From: Xiphophorus maculatus
Lineage: Eukaryota; Chordata; Actinopteri; Cyprinodontiformes; Poeciliidae
Assembly: GCF_002775205.1 (NCBI RefSeq)
Contig: NC_036448.1
Span: 248,001-312,000 of the forward strand
Direction of reading: 5' to 3'
Length of the DNA stretch: 64,000 nt
Part shown: positions 10,814 through 20,814 of the stretch, in pieces
How positions within the stretch are numbered: the stretch's first letter is position 1
Layout of the letters: the number at the start of each line of letters is the position of its first letter
Program-made: the position numbers and the translations under genes
Notes under the pieces: generated by a model
The model's input: only the letters and a program-made list of their open reading frames with translations
Databases searched by the model: none
Told to the model about the DNA's origin: nothing

Positions 10814-13800
10814 AAAAGGGACGTATAGCTTTGCTGCATTATGACAACCAGATAACAAGGTCAGAAAAAAGTTTTAAGAAAACAAACAATAGCGAGGGAA
10901 AGGCAAGTAGTTCAGTTATTCTTGCTTGACTTTGACAACCATAACATGAAAATGTGATTCTGAATTCAATGTGTTTCGGTTCAGTTGCAAAATAAAACAG
11001 GCGACCTAAACACGACCTGGTTGATTTAAATTATTAATCAACCACAATTATATAATTAACCACTGCTGTTAGAATAGCTAATAGCAGAGGTAGCTAATCT
11101 ACCACAGTGATCACTTATTAATAATCGCAAAATAAACGTCAAGCCTAAAAGCAGAATACTGTAACGAAGTGAATATTCTGGTTTTTCTTTGAGAAATGTT
11201 TGAATGTTTTTTAGTGATGAATCCTGTAAAACAGATGTGGTGTTGTTGTCAGTAGGTATGGCAATGAGTCTATGTGTAGCGTAGCCAACACAGAAAGCAA
11301 GAAAACAAGTGTTTGAGTTGTTCTTCAACAATTTTTCTGTGCTTTTTTCTTTGCTGTGGCGCATAGTATCGAATTAATAAAACCTACATATCCAAGGTTT
11401 ATTTTGATAATAAAATTGTTCCACCCAGGCAGCGCAGCTATCGATAGTATGTAAAAGAATAGGCTTTTTGGTCTCCAGCGATGTGAGCATACATGGAATT
11501 TCCCGATATAAACAATAACATGGAGGGTGTCCATACAAGTCAATTTATTAAATTTTTTTTTCATCCAATAGTTCTGCATTTTGGATAAGATCACTCTGTG
11601 TAATGTTAAGAAATGCTAAAAGGTTAATGATTTATTTTGTGTCCAGATATAGAACACTAGAACATTGTAACACACAGAAAATCTTAGTAATGACATTAAT
11701 GCACCAGAACTACATTCAATCTCAGCGTTTCTTCATATCTTATGTTTGTAAGATGAACTTAAAAATTAAAAGTCTTGTGAAATGCATAAAAAAGCTACTA
11801 ATCCTGGTTTAACTTAAAATTACGTCTTATCTGCATCACCACCTCTCTCTGCTTACCGATACAATCTTCCCTGTCTTGCCAACAGTGAGCCCAGAGTTCC
11901 TGAAGCCTGAGTTGACAGCCACTGAATGCTGAAAGAAAAGCTGCATGTTAAACCTACAAATGAAAAAAAATCACTTTGCTGTTCTTTACATTAAAAATAC
12001 ATTAAATAGAGTCATCAACCAAAAGCTCTGACCCAACCTTCAACACTTTTTATTTACTTTTAATAAGCAAATAAAAGCAATCTCTCCTTTGATCTTTAAG
12101 GGATTTTAAGACTTTTGGTAACCTATTACTATGGAAACAAGCTAATTTCTTCATTTATTTTAACACCACCGATACATATTAACACTTAACAACAGTCATT
12201 GTTAGAGCTTTTGAGGACGTCATAATAATTCTATAAACATCATTAATAGTCCTGCAGCGACCGAGGAGCCATTGCTAACATTCTGTTGCCTGTGCACTGG
12301 AAGTGGTCTATGTGGCTAAAGAATGTTTAAGTGCTAAAAGGAAGTCCGTGGCATATAGGCAATTCAACAAATAATTCTGGCTACTGCTGGTCATCTTCTA
12401 ACAGACAGTCAAAAGCTTCAGGAAACCTCCATAACTCTTTCAAAATATGATATAGGCTAACATCAAGCTCATTCTCAAGTCGGATAAAGAACCCACCAGG
12501 TCTGAATGTTATTAGAAATTCTTGCAATAGCGATAATATTGGTAAATATTGTAATGACGAGATTAAGTGCAATATACACCTCTTTTCTTATTTCCTCTCT
12601 TTCTAATTTGTGCTTCCTACTCTGTGTGACCTTTGGGCAATGTTATGTGTGTCTGATATGAGATTTTGCTGTAGTGAGACTGTCCTACTGGCTAAATATT
12701 ACATTAGCATAAATATATAACACTTCAGAACGTGTAGATATTATATATCAACAATTATTGATCTCCAAACAGAGATTTTGGAAAGCAAACATTTCTCTTC
12801 TGCGGCAGAAATGTTTGAACATGAATATGAATGTTTTCAACACTGATATTGCGGTGACAACATATTTACGATTTATTGTGCAACCCTATTCCAATTAGCT
12901 ACCTCCGAATGTCTCTTATAAATTAATGCAGATTATAAAATCATTGATCATTGCTTGATAATATAACCCATTAGATTATACACCCTGGGCAGACTGGAGT
13001 TATTAAAAATTCTTATGTTATAAATAACAGAATTTCTAGAATATCTAGAAAAAGAAATCCCTCTCTTACACAGGCAAGTCAAGTTAAAAACCCATGGCAG
13101 AAAACTCTTAAAACCACTTCAGTTTATATTTTACTTATGTAACATTCTTACTTTCTTGGGGTCTGAATTTTTGATTTACCACAGAAATTCTCCTTAAAGT
13201 ATGTCACTGTTAAGTAATTCACTTTTATATTTTTAATGGAATTTGATAAGAACCATTGTGCAGCTCGTGCTTCTTCCCCAGAACAAATGTTAATCCTATG
13301 AGTGCTATCCTCACCAGCAGCTGTGCATCCTCTAGCCTGCGGCACTGAACGTGGAGAACAAAGGGTTCAAACTTCAACACGGCATCTCCACAGGCTCTGC
13401 TCAGACCTGACATCTGGAAAACACAAATACACACTCTTCAGACTGCATCAGAGTATGATGCAGACTGATGAATCACAAGCAGTCTGCATCACTGACTGAA
13501 TGTGATGCAGAAAACATAAAATTATTTGTCATATTTCCACGTGACAAATACTGTCATGTGAAAAGACACATGACAATATTTTCACATATGAAATACTGTC
13601 ATGTGTGATCAGGGCAGTGTTTCACAATTCCGGTCCTCCCAATCCCCTGCCCTGAATATTTTAGGTGTTTCCCCTCTGTCACACACCCGGATAGAATATT
13701 TTGCTGATTAACAGGCTTCTGCAGTACTTGATGGTTATGCAATCATTTGAGTCAGCTGTTCTGGAATAGAAGCACATCTAAAACATGCAGAGCAGGGGGG

Positions 13801-16800
13801 GCTGAGGACTGGAATTGAGAAGCACTGGATCAGGGTCACAAGCCTGCTGTATCTCACCAGGTCATCACAGGTGCACTTCTGGTGTGAGACAAACAGCCAG
13901 ACACAGTTCTGTTTGTGGGGATCACTGCTGCCTGCCGCCTACAGAGGAACAAGTAGTTTCATGCTCAGCTTAATCTGAACTTCTAAGCTATGCAGAAGAC
14001 TTTAAGCCTCTCATTTCAATTTGCTAACTAAATGTGAACAAGGATATGGAGCTAGAACAGTTTCAATATTGCACCAAACGATTCACAAATGCCAGGACTA
14101 TTCACATGTGCACAGGACGAGTCACATATGCACAAGATGACTCGTGTGTACAAAGCAATATGCACAGAAGGATTCACACATGCACAGAACATGATTCATA
14201 CTTGTATATTTTATGCAAATAGGCCTGTCGCAATAAACAATAAATCAATTAATCGCATGATAAACAAAAATGATCGACCTCATTTTAATTTTTCGGCTTT
14301 ATCGTTTCTTCCTGCGTATTTTTCTTTCTATTGATGACACTGGATGAAAAAGGCTCAACTCCTGTGCTCTCCACTGACCCCTCCCTTCCTCATTTCCTTA
14401 GCATAAGGTACGAGTGAACTACTGCATCAGGTAGTTGGATAGAACTATCTTCTCTATCTAAATCTAATGATTATTGAAGGGCAATATAGTATACAGACTT
14501 CATAAACTGTACTCTTTTAGTTGAATGTAGTTTTTATTTCCACTTTCATTTTATGTTGTGTTTAGTTTTTATTCAAGTGCATTTTTTGTTAACGGAGACT
14601 GAGAGTCCATTTTATTTTTGTTTTTGGTTGTTTTGTTTATTTTGTTTACCAGTTCCAGTGTTAAGTTTTCTTTTGAAAAGGACGAGTATTCATTTTTGGC
14701 AAGATGTTGCATGCATTATTATGTCATTACCATTACATCAGTTTAAAACGGTCTTCAAACAATATTATCATTTATCGCAATAATTTTTGAGACAATTAAT
14801 CGCTCAGCAAAATTTGTTACTGTGAGAGGCCTATATGCAAACACAAATATATATGATTTACAAGCTGTTTCTGGCCTCTGGGCTTCGCTGCATTTGTGTG
14901 TGAATTTTGAGACTCCCCTGATGTGGCTCAATCCACAAATGTCAATCAGATATCTACCTTGTTTCAGCCAACCATATGAAGGGTCCCCACGTTAGGGTAT
15001 TTTTTTAACAACTTTATTTACAAATAAAAAATGTACAATTGCTGACAGTAGTAGTATGCTTGAGGTGCCGGTGAAACAAATCCCTAGGCGTCCATGAGAA
15101 AAAAATAAAAGGTTACAAATCAAATTCATCACTTATGGCTATGATAAGTTTCACAGCTTTAGAGTTGGTGCACAAAGTTAAGAGTCCAAAAAGCATCTCA
15201 AATAGGCTCTGAAAACAGTGAGGGTAGGCTTGTGTTTGGCAAATTTGCAGGCATGTATGTGTATTACCAATAAATAACTCTTGAAATCTAGAATATTTAA
15301 CATGAGCTCTATCCCCAGTAGATATGAAATTTTAAACCTGCTGGAATAGCACTGAAAACAACAGCAAATTCTTTAAGAGTCACATGGAAGTTATATTTAC
15401 AAAGAAATTCAGCATTATTAAACATTTGTCCATCCTTATTAAACAATTGTTTTACAAATGTCCCTCTTGAAAATGTCCCTCCAGGTCTCCCCTGAAAATG
15501 AGATCTAGATATCAATATGGTTGTACTTAGTTAAATAAAGAAAATAATAATAATAATAATAATAATAAAATCATTATCAATCCAGTTAAGGATCCTTGAA
15601 GCAAACATCTTGGTTATTCCAAAAAAGGCAGTTATGAGGGGAAAAGTTATGTTTATAAACCAATGTCCAGGTCCAGGATAAAAGTAGTTGTTTATAGAAG
15701 CTAGATAAGTTAATAGGGAGTTTTCCTATTTTGTAGTTACATCTTAATAAAAAGTGTAGACTACCCAAGGATTTAAAAACTTGTACAGGGTTCCAATGCC
15801 ACATTGAATTTGGATTTTTCAGATATCTTTTGATCCACTTAACTTTCAAAGTTAAGTGGATCAAAACTTTCAACATTGAAACTTTCTGCATTGAAAGTAG
15901 AATGTGAGGTATTAAAGTCTAGAATGTTGAAACAACCTGAACTTAGTCTATTGATCATAACATACTTTTTGATGAAATGGGGCTTTTTTCCAAATAAGAT
16001 AAAAAACTATTTGATCAATTTTGGTGCATAGGCAGTTTGGGAAATCAAGGGCTGAACTGGCACAGACAACATAAGAAAGACCTTCAGTTTTGGCCAGCAG
16101 GACTCGACCAGTGACAGTCAGTACTCTCTGTAGCCATAGATTAAATCTTTGTTGAAAAGAGAGTATAAATTGATCAAAATTTCTGTTTGTTCTTGCTATT
16201 TGATCTTTAAGTATAGTTACCCCAAGATATTTAACTTCAGACTTCACAGAAATTTCGGACAAAGATAATTTATTACAACTACTGGCTGGAAGAAGCTCAC
16301 ATTTAGGTAAATTCAGTTTAAGACCACAAGCTGAGAATGCATTTAAGCGGAACATCAATTTGAGACTTATAAAACAGAGTTGTAACATCAACTAGTTGAC
16401 AGTTTTTTTCCTGCAACTGAAATGCCGTTAATATCACTTTTTTAAATAAAAGTAGCTAAGATTTGCATAAGGAGAAGAAATGAAAAAGGGTGCTACAGGG
16501 CATCCCTGACGTACAGAAGAGGATTAGGGCCACTGAAAAAAAAAGAATTCTGACATTTTCAGAGAAAAAAGTCAGAATTCCTTTTCATTAGATTTAAGTG
16601 ACTTTTAAGAGGAGTCCCCAAAGCTTCCATTGCACTAATGGAAGAACAAAAGGTGAGTAAATCAAATGAGATAGTTTGGTGTCTAAAGCCGGTTATGGCT
16701 AGTTGTTAGCATGTTTGTTAGCTTACGCGGTTATAGGAATAACAGTGATTTACAATGTTAAATCACACAGATGAATAAAGGATGTAACAGCTGTTGATTG

Positions 16801-17169
16801 CTGGAATTGTCCTGTAAGTGTTTGGTGCGTTTATTTTATTGTTCTTCTGTTTGAATGTTTTACAATGAAACTAAGGTTAGCTGAATGTCAGCCACCTTCT
16901 AAATAAGATGTCTGCTGTGTTAAACTGTGTAACCTTTAGTTCAGTGGAAGACCTGGGTGATTCTAACAAAGAGTGAGTAGAACTTTAAAAGCCTGTCTGA
17001 CCCCATCGATGAGGATGATCCTGCCGGAACATGAGCTGGTGGTGAAGAACTGCTCACAGCTGTTGAGCAGAGACACCACATGTTCAATGTCTTCGTCCAC
17101 GCTGCCTTTCTTACTCAGGTCCAGCCTATTCAGACTCTGTGTCTTAATCCGACTGAACGTTCTGTCCAT
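6667..17169 (-). CDS. tyw3: tRNA wybutosine-synthesizing protein 3 homolog (six coding exons, complete)
   Basis: The exons at 17169-17002, 13938-13858, 13413-13315, 11928-11857, 7128-6995 and 6913-6667 join in phase to give 266 residues (the human protein is about 259). TYW3 is the SAM-dependent methyltransferase that N4-methylates the yW-86 intermediate to yW-72 during wybutosine formation at position 37 of tRNA-Phe. Family marks are KGSVDED (residues 21-27), [10 protein letters not shown] (41-50), [12 protein letters not shown] (97-108), GFRNSG (124-129) and HGLEVPLS (146-153). The C-terminal 80 residues are basic and poorly conserved, as in other vertebrates. All introns are GT..AG; intron 4 is 4.7 kb and intron 1 is 3.1 kb, both full of repeats. 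No frameshift or stop is seen. Expression is probably housekeeping. Confidence 0.95.
6995..7128 (-). CDS. tyw3: tyw3 coding exon 5
   Basis: Begins [20 protein letters not shown] after a CCCTGCAG acceptor and ends VQ plus two bases of an Arg codon at the GTTAGC donor. It includes [12 protein letters not shown], conserved in the family. The adjacent upstream intron end is a GT-rich repeat, so the polypyrimidine tract is weak. Confidence 0.93.
7230..7340. repeat. Fragment of a common fish interspersed repeat (GTGTG-rich) in tyw3 intron 4
   Basis: The complement reads cagtccaaaaacatgactgt..ttaggtcaattttccttagg, followed by a GTGTGAGTGTGTGTG run and a TCTCTGTCTCTGTG stretch. This matches, from memory, the start of a very common teleost repeat. 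It explains the spurious hydrophobic open frame on this strand. Confidence 0.5.
7387..7423. repeat. Perfect 15-bp inverted repeat with 7-base loop
   Basis: AATCATGCAATGTTT (7387-7401) is the exact reverse complement of 7409-7423. It lies in tyw3 intron 4. No terminator or RNA function is implied in a vertebrate intron. Confidence 0.6.
7424..8216. other. tyw3 intron 4 sequence, nothing recognised
   Basis: Non-coding; no clear repeat ends or exons were seen. Confidence 0.35.
8217..8240. repeat. (TA)n microsatellite
   Basis: An uninterrupted TA dinucleotide run of about 12 units in tyw3 intron 4. It directly precedes a 'cagtgatgtgcagtcagggg' sequence that resembles a hAT-type terminal end. Confidence 0.8.
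8241..9720. repeat. Probable decayed hAT-related repeat tract in tyw3 intron 4
   Basis: It begins with 'cagtgatgtgcagtcagggg', which resembles terminal ends of fish hAT elements. It contains a GGGGCCC-rich segment near 8520-8575 and a short frame at 8940 starting [15 protein letters not shown], similar in style to the N-termini of ZBED/hAT transposase ORFs. No second terminus could be matched, so the extent is uncertain. Confidence 0.25.
9721..9880. repeat. GATAAGATAAG-headed retroposon tail
   Basis: (AAGAT)n followed by 'ttatttgtcattgtcatcaaca'. The same head recurs at 37117-37170 inside a Tc1 relic, so this is a dispersed element, probably the 3' tail of a LINE or SINE inserted in minus orientation. 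Confidence 0.45.
10656..10809. repeat. Long TA microsatellite with TATTCTCATA variants
   Basis: A degenerate run of tatattctcata units leads into an uninterrupted TA tract of roughly 80 bases (about 10731-10809). The several YIYIYI open frames here are artefacts of the repeat. Located in tyw3 intron 4. Confidence 0.9.
10810..11856. other. tyw3 intron 4 sequence, nothing recognised
   Basis: AT-rich non-coding DNA up to the exon 4 donor. The minus-strand frames at 11056-11364 and 11325-11594 match no known family. Confidence 0.35.
11857..11928 (-). CDS. tyw3: tyw3 coding exon 4
   Basis: A short exon of 24 codons, [20 protein letters not shown] onward, between a TTTCTTTCAG acceptor and a GTAAGC donor. 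It is too short to stand out as an open frame and was found by homology. Confidence 0.93.
11929..13314. other. tyw3 intron 3
   Basis: AT-rich intron sequence. The minus-strand frame at 12381-12572 is not recognised, and no exon or repeat termini were found. Confidence 0.4.
13315..13413 (-). CDS. tyw3: tyw3 coding exon 3
   Basis: The acceptor TTTTCCAG precedes 13413 and the donor GTGAGG follows 13315. The 33 codons carry the highly conserved [19 protein letters not shown]. Confidence 0.95.
13615..13827. mobile_element. hAT-type MITE, 213 bp, exact 8-bp target duplication
   Basis: The element starts cagtgtttcacaattccggt and ends aattgagaagcactg, so the ends form an inverted repeat. It is flanked by identical GATCAGGG at 13607-13614 and 13828-13835. 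Eight-base target duplications with CAG..CTG ends are diagnostic of hAT elements. A relative with its own exact duplication is at 46523-46713, and a truncated one is near 44172. It lies 22 bases inside tyw3 intron 2 from the exon 2 donor. Confidence 0.85.
13858..13938 (-). CDS. tyw3: tyw3 coding exon 2
   Basis: The acceptor TCTGTAG ends at 13939 and the donor GTGAGA begins at 13857. The 27 codons include [15 protein letters not shown], matching the family's QNC-WL-VTH-K stretch. Both ends are phase 0. A hAT-type MITE sits 22 bases inside the following intron. Confidence 0.93.
14080..14210. repeat. Degenerate tandem repeat of a ~24-bp CACATGCACAG unit
   Basis: Units such as 'gattcacacatgcacagaa' and 'gagtcacatatgcacaaga' repeat about five times with divergence, in tyw3 intron 1. 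Confidence 0.5.
14220..14833. mobile_element. Non-autonomous hAT-type element, 614 bp, exact 8-bp target duplication
   Basis: Starts taggcctgtcgcaataaaca and ends with gtgagaggccta, giving imperfect terminal inverted repeats. It is flanked by identical TATGCAAA (14212-14219 and 14834-14841). The interior has no transposase. A related terminal segment occurs at about 43257 (tagtcttgtcacaataacaa). Located in tyw3 intron 1. Confidence 0.8.
15000..16515 (-). mobile_element. L1-clade LINE, 3' half, decayed
   Basis: Read on the minus strand from about 16515, [11 protein letters not shown] is the end of the reverse transcriptase core. It is followed by [13 protein letters not shown] and [16 protein letters not shown], then [22 protein letters not shown] and [20 protein letters not shown], all typical of fish L1 thumb and C-terminal regions. 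Further pieces (15586-15891 and 15309-15515, the latter with [12 protein letters not shown] and [18 protein letters not shown]) are in shifted frames. The element ends at a T-rich (poly-A complement) stretch near 15001. It is 5'-truncated, frameshifted and cannot move. Located in tyw3 intron 1. Confidence 0.8.
16541..16578. repeat. Small inverted repeat GAATTCTGAC..GTCAGAATTC
   Basis: Perfect 10-base arms around an A/T-rich loop. This resembles the common low-complexity 'agaattctgac' repeats of fish genomes. Confidence 0.4.
17002..17169 (-). CDS. tyw3: tyw3 coding exon 1
   Basis: The ATG at 17169-17167 begins [20 protein letters not shown]. The exon codes 56 residues and ends after the GGG codon at a GTCAGA donor (phase 0). 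It carries the KGSVDED and TTSSCSGR blocks, so the start is placed by homology. Confidence 0.93.
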
Positions 17170-17290
17170 AGCTTAACGATATACTTCACTGCTGCTTTCG
17201 AAGCGGTACAGTGACTCACACACCCAGTCAGTTCAGTTTCCCGATTACGTCTAAATAACAGCAGTCTTCTTCCGCTTCCCTCCTTCTTCT
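17170..17290 (-). promoter_or_regulatory. tyw3 5' UTR and presumed promoter
   Basis: About 120 bases directly upstream of the tyw3 start, with several CpG and CCGC/TTCC motifs and no TATA box. From about 17280 an interspersed repeat begins, so the unique promoter is short unless the repeat contributes. Confidence 0.35.
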
Positions 17291-17600
17291 TCTTAAGTTT
17301 TACTGGCGATTGGCAAAACCGTTAGGTAAGCATTACCGCCACCAGCCGGCAAGGAGTGTGGACCACATGACATAAAGAAATACAAAAAATCAAATACGGC
17401 CTGATATCATCTGCTTTCTGAACTTTTCTGCAATAAATCAACAATGTCCAATTTCATTTTCGGGCCTAACTGCTAAGGTTCTAACTAACTTGTTTCCCTG
17501 GATCCAGTAATTCCTGCAGTGATCTAACGTCTCATCTCCTCCTGTCAAAATACTTGAGATTCGACATGTTCCCCCACTCTCCCCTAAATTAAAAGAATTA
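17275..17600. repeat. CTTCTTCTTCTT-headed interspersed fish repeat
   Basis: Contains tcttcttcttaagttttact, ggcgattggcaaaacc and gcattaccgccaccagccgg, followed by a tail to about 17600. This matches, from memory, a very abundant teleost repeat built around 'ggcggttggcaaac...gcattaccgccacc'. A related GAAGAAGAA-bearing piece in opposite sense is near 19430-19495. Confidence 0.5.
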
Positions 17601-18190
17601 AAAGTAAGGTAATACATTCATGCAGTGAATGAATATCCACCTGTTTTTTTTGTGTCCATTAACAAAGACTTTGTTACTTAAATGATATTTTGATTGCATG
17701 AGATGCATTGTATGAGATGTATTAATGGACATAAAATAGTCTCAAAATACCTGTGCATGTGTAATACTGGATTTGTAATTTGTGTAAGCATCTTTGTGTG
17801 TAACTTTGGATAGTTGTATCTGTTGGATAGTTGTATCTGTGAAACACGATTTTTAAACCAATTTTAAAAAAACGTGTGTGTAACTTTGGATACTTTTAAA
17901 TATGTGGTCATATGCATACAGAAATATTAAGAAAATACAAATGCAATACAAATATACAAATATAATACAATACAATACAAATTTATTAAATACATATACT
18001 ATATCAGAGAAAAGGTAAAGGTAATTTTTTTATATAGCACATTTTCAGCAACAAGGCAAATCAAAGTGCTTTACATGATTTAAAAGGACATACAAACAAA
18101 ATAACAAACCAAAGGAAAGAGCAAAAGAAGAAAAAAACTACTAATGTTGATCCAAAGTAAATAAACTAGATACTCCTATCTAGTTTATGC
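17600..18190. other. AT-rich stretch with short direct repeats
   Basis: Includes a duplicated 'ggatagttgtatctgt' (about 17808-17840), two 'gtgtgtaactttggata' copies and a run of AATACAAAT units near 17940-17990. No gene is seen. Confidence 0.4.
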
Positions 18191-18194
18191 ATGC

Positions 18195-18475
18195 AGGGTT
18201 GTTGGTAAGTATAAGTAAATATCCTCTGGTCTAATTCCTTTTCTAGTTTTTAAAGAATATTAGTCTAAAAAGTAGTTGCTAAGGTAGTTTTTCTGGGTTG
18301 CTAGTTCTGGGTTGCTAAATAAGTATAAGTAAGTAATCTCTGGATACTCCTATTCAGGGTTGGTAGATAAGTATAAGTAAGTATACTCTGGTTTAATCCC
18401 TGTTCTTGGTTGCTAGATAAGTATAAGTCAGTAAGTATCCTCTGGACGTCTGGGATGCTAGATAAGTATAAATAT
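18195..18475. repeat. Degenerate ~60-bp minisatellite around AAGTATAAGTAAGTA
   Basis: Units containing '(g)ataagtataagtaagtatc', 'tctgg' and 'ggttgcta' repeat about five times with insertions and deletions. Non-coding. Confidence 0.55.
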
Positions 18476-18478
18476 TAA

Positions 18479-18650
18479 CAACTTGACATTAACCAAGAAA
18501 TCATGATCTGACATAAATTTGTTATAAAAGTATTTCTGATTAAACTTTAGCTTTAATAACATGAAGCTACATATTTTTTAAAAATGTAATCAGTAATACT
18601 TTTATAACAAATTTATGTGAGATCATGATTTCTTGGTTAATGTCAAGTTG
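18479..18650. mobile_element. Foldback/MITE hairpin with 64-bp arms
   Basis: The arms 18479-18542 and 18587-18650 are inverted copies matching at 62 of 64 positions, separated by a 44-base AT-rich loop. The arms begin caacttgacattaaccaaga. Short flanks extend the pairing weakly. The structure fits a palindromic MITE; a target duplication was not identified with confidence. Confidence 0.7.
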
Positions 18651-20223
18651 TTATAACAAAGACATTTTGAATAATGTCAACCTTGTATTAAAAGTGTCAT
18701 GATTTACCGAATGACGCTTTATGACAACAGTCATAAATATTCATGAATACTTACTCATGTTCATGACAGGTGTTATGTCATGTTTATGACGGTGTCATGA
18801 CAGTCTTATTCACAACCCATCAATTGAGCTCAACTGGCAAACTAATCAGCCCACGTCTCTGAAATTAATCCAAAGAACCTTGACACCCAATACCATCTAT
18901 GAGTTTAATGGAACAACAAAAACTTAAATCTTTATGACACTTACATCCAATTTGTATAAAAATTTGGAACATGGTGTATAGAGGAAATGGTGAGGACAGA
19001 TTAGAGAGTCATTGGGACTGAGCTTCTTTCCATCTTTGACACCGCCCGCACTCGCTGCCTGTCCAGGGCTTGTTCGTTTACAAAAGACTCTATCCATCCT
19101 CAACATGGCTTAGGATGATTTGACTTAAAAGAATATTAGTTTTACAGGATTTAAAGATAGGTTAGAGAATTAGGAGGATGATCACTAGATTTTAAACTAG
19201 GAACACTGGATGTTTTTCTACTATACGGTAATGGGACATCATACAAGTAGAGGTACATTTTAAATTATGATGAAACAATAGAACACGTAATTATTGAATG
19301 TATCAAAGACACAATTTAATCAAAGAAACAATTCCGATGATGACGCTATTACAAGGTCGTTATATGTCAGTAACTGCCTTAATGACAACAGTATACAGTA
19401 CATGTTTATATCTTGGTTCACACTCCTTACCAGTCGATGGCAGCATTGCGCCTTCGTTGTTTGTCTTCTGCCAGAAGAAGAAGAATCAGAAACAGAAACC
19501 TCAGGTTCTGGGATGGATGTTAACTTTCCGATATTTGGGTTGTGGTCGGACAAATGCGGTGAAGCGGCCATTTAGACTGTCTTTTCACAGAGTAACAATA
19601 TCATCCAGGTATTGCTTTATATTTCTGTTTTGTTAAATTTGATCGATGTAGATGTATGCTTAGTCAACTTTCAGTTTCCAGCTCTACCAATACCAGCAGA
19701 CACGTTTTCATCCAGTCTGCTGGTATTATGTTCGGTGTTGTTCACTCTCTACGCGCAGATTGCACACTAAGCAGCGACGCAACCACATTGCTTGATGAAA
19801 TAAGGTTGTCTTGTTATATAGGTCCGCCTTGAAACAACAAAGTTGTCGTTTGAATCAGTGCAGAGAAAAGCTGGCCATTTCATAGTAATGTGCTTTTATA
19901 ATCAATATCTGCTGCTTTTAGAAAAATAATCTATTCTGTGTTGCTTCCGAGAGATGCCATGTATTTATTTTTTCTTACAATACAAAGCCATATTCTATAA
20001 AGAAGAGTCAATTTATTTCATTAGTTCAGCGAAACATAGATTTATACATTCTGTTAATGCTGATGATTTTATGTTTACAACAAAAAACATTTAACAGAGT
20101 ATTACATTGGAATATTCTAATTTTAAATGTAATTAATGTTATTAATTTGAGCTTAATGACAATAAGCTCAAATTAATGTTGCTTATTAAAGTAATTTGGT
20201 TATTTATAGGATTTATTAGGTAC
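18651..20223. other. Repeat-rich stretch without a recognised gene
   Basis: Holds TCATGACA-rich repeated sequence at 18690-18815 (several ATGACA/TGTCAT units) and a GAAGAAGAA-bearing repeat piece near 19430-19495. A possible LINE scrap at about 19270-19312 reads YDETIEHVIIEC, like the zinc-finger tail of the I/Nimb LINE at 36600. The rest is AT-rich. Confidence 0.35.
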
Positions 20224-20765
20224 TGTCATGATATGAGGGGAGACAGGAGAAGCAATCGTCGGTTGAAAAGCCGTACTTCTTTTATTTCACTGGACCATGA
20301 AGTAACAACATGAAGTACTTCTTATTCGAACTTGTTTCTCTGAATAGTTTCCTAGTGCTCCCCCAGTGGTCAGGAAACCAAACTACCGTTACTCTACTGT
20401 TGCGGCGGGAAACACGAAAGAGCCATCAATAGGTTCGCCATCTCTCCCTGTCGAGTTTCGACGTGACTCTGAAGCTGCAGAGTCTCTGCCGCCAGGTCGG
20501 CCACTCCGCAGGCTGTGTAAAATCAAATGGCTAAAGAGGCCCAAACTTTGACATTGTGCTCTCTTTGTAGGTGTTTAAGTCCTTAATTCTGACACCATAT
20601 GAGGAAAGACAGGAGAAGCAATCGTCGGGTTGAAAAGCCATCCTTCTTTCATTTCACTGGAGCATGAGGTAACAACATGAACTACTTCTTATTCGAACTC
20701 GTTTCTCTATAGTTCCCTAGTGCTCCCCAAGTGCTCAGAAAACCAAATTACCGTTACTCTAGATA
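20224..20765. repeat. Two ~175-bp direct repeats 366 bp apart
   Basis: The first copy (about 20224-20399) and second copy (about 20590-20762) share gacaggagaagcaatcgtcg, 'cttcttattcgaact', 'gtttctct' and 'accgttactcta' at high identity with small indels. The spacer carries GC-rich sequence with an open frame (20366-20551). The arrangement could be a tandem unit of a larger repeat, or an LTR with internal duplication. The class is unknown. Confidence 0.55.
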
Positions 20766-20814
20766 TACAATAGAAACTAATCTCACAACAGGTACATTCA
20801 AGAAAAGAGCCTAA

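Noticed and set aside
10566..10929. Overlapping open frames of alternating Tyr-Ile residues
   Set aside because: They are translations of a TA/TATATTCTCA microsatellite.
6667..17169. tyw3 as a possible pseudogene because of its large repeat-filled introns
   Set aside because: All six exons join in phase with proper splice sites and an uninterrupted 266-codon frame keeping the family motifs.
18195..18475. CRISPR-like array of spaced repeats
   Set aside because: Units are degenerate, contiguous and of unequal length, there are no conserved spacers or cas genes, and the genome is clearly vertebrate.
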